The notes under the pieces were generated by a model, which was given only the letters and a program-made list of their open reading frames with translations, did not search any database and had not been told where the DNA came from. The translations under genes and the position numbers were made by a program. Below, piece by piece: positions 13,732 through 14,874 of a DNA stretch of 14,874 bases (positions are counted from its first letter, which is position 1; each line of letters begins with the position of its first letter). Origin of the DNA: Lysobacterales bacterium (GTDB lineage Bacteria > Pseudomonadota > Gammaproteobacteria > Xanthomonadales > Xanthomonadaceae); the NCBI GenBank assembly GCA_020442545.1, contig JAGRJX010000212.1, forward strand, positions 1 to 14,874. Direction: 5' to 3'.

Positions 13732-14766
13732 ATGAGCAGACGTCCGCGGGTCGCGGTCCTTGGCGCCGGCTCCTGGGGCACGGCGCTGGCCGCGCTGTCG
13801 GCAAGGAATGGCAACCCGACGACGCTCTGGGGTCGCGACGCTGCAGCGCTGGCCGGAATGTCCGCCAGCCGGCGCAACCGTCGTTACCTCCCGGACTGCG
13901 AGCTGCCCGACAGCCTGGATTTCCAGCCGGACCTTGGCACGACCTGTGCCAACGCCGACCTGCTGCTGGTAGTCGTTCCCAGTCACGCGTTTGCCGGCCT
14001 GGTCGCAGAGATCGCCCGCCTGCGTCCCGGTCTCGACCAGCTGGCCTGGGCAAGCAAGGGTTTTGAAGCCGGCTCCGGCCGTTTCCTGCATGAGGTGGCG
14101 GCCGAGCTGCTCGGGCCGGCCGCCACCTCCGCGGTCGTCACCGGACCCTCGTTTGCGCGAGAAGTGGTGCAGAACCTGCCCACCGCGGTGACCGTGCATT
14201 CGCCGGATGGCGATTTCGCGCAGCGCGTTGCCGCGGCGCTGCACGCGCCCACCTTTCGCGCCTACACCGGCAACGATCTGCTCGGCGCCGAGCTCGGTGG
14301 TGCGATGAAGAATGTACTGGCCGTCGCCACCGGCGTGGCCGACGGCATGACCCTCGGCCTCAACGCGCGCGCCGGCCTGATCACCCGTGGCCTCAACGAG
14401 ATGCTTAGGCTCAACGCCGCCATCGGCGGTCGAGCGGAAACCCTGATGGGCCTCGCCGGCCTCGGCGATCTGGTACTCACCGCCACCGGCGACCTGTCGC
14501 GCAACCGTCGCCTCGGGCTGGCGCTGGGTCGCGGCAAGGATCTGGACGCTGCCGTGCGCGAAATCGGTCAGGTGGTGGAAAGCGTGCAGACCGCCGACGA
14601 AGTCATGCGGCTGGCCGAACGCCACGCCGTCGAGCTGCCGATCAGCGCTACCGTGCAACGCATGCTGCACGGAGATATCACTCCGCGCGAAGGCCTGCAG
14701 CTGCTGCTGGCCCGCGAGCAGAAGCCGGAATATCCCGATCCCGTGACCCGGACCCCGTCAGGCTGA
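13732..14766 (+). CDS. gpsA: NAD(P)-dependent glycerol-3-phosphate dehydrogenase
   Basis: This 344-residue cytoplasmic enzyme reduces dihydroxyacetone phosphate to sn-glycerol 3-phosphate for phospholipid synthesis. The dinucleotide-binding motif VLGAGSWGTA lies at 9-18. Conserved elements follow: WASKGFE with Lys109, TGPSFAREV (138-145), the catalytic ELGGAMKNVLAVATG (187-201) with Lys193, and LAGLGDLVLTATGDLSRNR (241-259). Length is usual. ATG 13732 is 17 bases after the secB stop, with a weak ribosome site, so translational coupling is possible. Its last nine bases overlap the end of the convergent acs gene. The C-terminal tail (EYPDPVTRTPSG) is variable in the family. Confidence 0.97.
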   Translation: MSRRPRVAVLGAGSWGTALAALSARNGNPTTLWGRDAAALAGMSASRRNRRYLPDCELPDSLDFQPDLGTTCANADLLLVVVPSHAFAGLVAEIARLRPGLDQLAWASKGFEAGSGRFLHEVAAELLGPAATSAVVTGPSFAREVVQNLPTAVTVHSPDGDFAQRVAAALHAPTFRAYTGNDLLGAELGGAMKNVLAVATGVADGMTLGLNARAGLITRGLNEMLRLNAAIGGRAETLMGLAGLGDLVLTATGDLSRNRRLGLALGRGKDLDAAVREIGQVVESVQTADEVMRLAERHAVELPISATVQRMLHGDITPREGLQLLLAREQKPEYPDPVTRTPSG

Positions 14767-14874
14767 GCGGTTCAGGCGCTCGGCCAGCAGGCTATCGACC
14801 ACCGCCGGATCGGCGAGCGTCGAGGTGTCGCCGAGCGCGCCGTAGTCGTCCTCGGCGATCTTGCGGAGGATGCG
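14758..14874 (-). CDS. acs: acetyl-CoA synthetase, C-terminal 38 codons only
   Basis: The minus-strand frame enters from the right edge and ends at TGA 14760-14758. The 38 visible residues begin RILRKIAEDDYGALGDTST and continue LADPAVVDSLLAERLNRSA. RILRK, GDTSTLADP and the following helix match the end of Acs, which makes acetyl-CoA from acetate, ATP and CoA. The regulatory acetylation lysine of Acs (in the SGK motif just before this segment) would lie a few codons outside the window. The end is about normal for the family. It is convergent with gpsA, sharing nine bases. Confidence 0.85.
   Translation of the reverse strand, partial: RILRKIAEDDYGALGDTSTLADPAVVDSLLAERLNRSA

Overview
The window looks like chromosomal DNA from a high-G+C gammaproteobacterium, most likely of the Xanthomonadales/Lysobacterales. 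This rests on the gene neighbourhoods (hemD-hemX-hemY; a rhodanese gene with secB-gpsA; a yadG/yadH-type ABC pair), on protein sequences that resemble xanthomonad homologues as I remember them, and on an intergenic repeat of a type common in that order. No database search was possible. Most of the window is ordinary, densely packed housekeeping DNA. There is no tRNA, rRNA, CRISPR array or recognisable transposase gene.

Layout. (1) Positions 1-2127, minus strand: the 5' part of a FadI-type thiolase gene, preceded by a LpxL/HtrB-like acyltransferase gene. (2) 2226-3110, plus strand: a 294-residue protein I do not recognise. (3) 3111-5094, between this gene and the convergent ABC operon: an accessory zone. 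It starts with about 430 bases of hairpin-rich repeat DNA. A lower-G+C two-gene segment follows, bounded by 116-bp inverted repeats (3409-3524 and 4973-5088) that differ at only four positions. Inside are a secreted protein of unknown function (minus) and a small XRE-type regulator (plus), transcribed divergently from a 105-bp region that holds a perfect 8+8 bp inverted repeat. (4) 5095-6857, minus: a two-gene ABC-2 exporter operon (permease and ATPase, 4-bp overlap), divergent from (5) 7021-7770, plus: a ferredoxin/flavodoxin-NADP reductase.

(6) 8057-11322, minus: hemD-hemX-hemY, i.e. uroporphyrinogen-III synthase plus the two membrane proteins that usually travel with it; hemC is not adjacent. 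(7) 11413-12372, plus: a YiiD-C-terminal-type hotdog protein and a small lipoprotein. (8) 12610-14766, plus: a membrane-anchored rhodanese, secB and gpsA, an arrangement known from enterobacteria and xanthomonads but here without grxC. (9) 14758-14874, minus: the last 38 codons of acetyl-CoA synthetase, convergent with gpsA and overlapping it by 9 bp.

The best candidate for something undescribed is the repeat-bounded cassette at 3409-5088. It has lower G+C than its surroundings, it lies in a convergent intergenic spot where insertion would harm neither neighbour, and the last codons and stop of its regulator gene lie inside the repeat. The flanking repeats carry short hairpins, one of which shows a compensated base-pair change between copies. 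I see no mobility enzyme, so how the cassette arrived remains inference. Several genes appear to use GTG or TTG starts supported by Shine-Dalgarno spacing or by coupling to the upstream gene.
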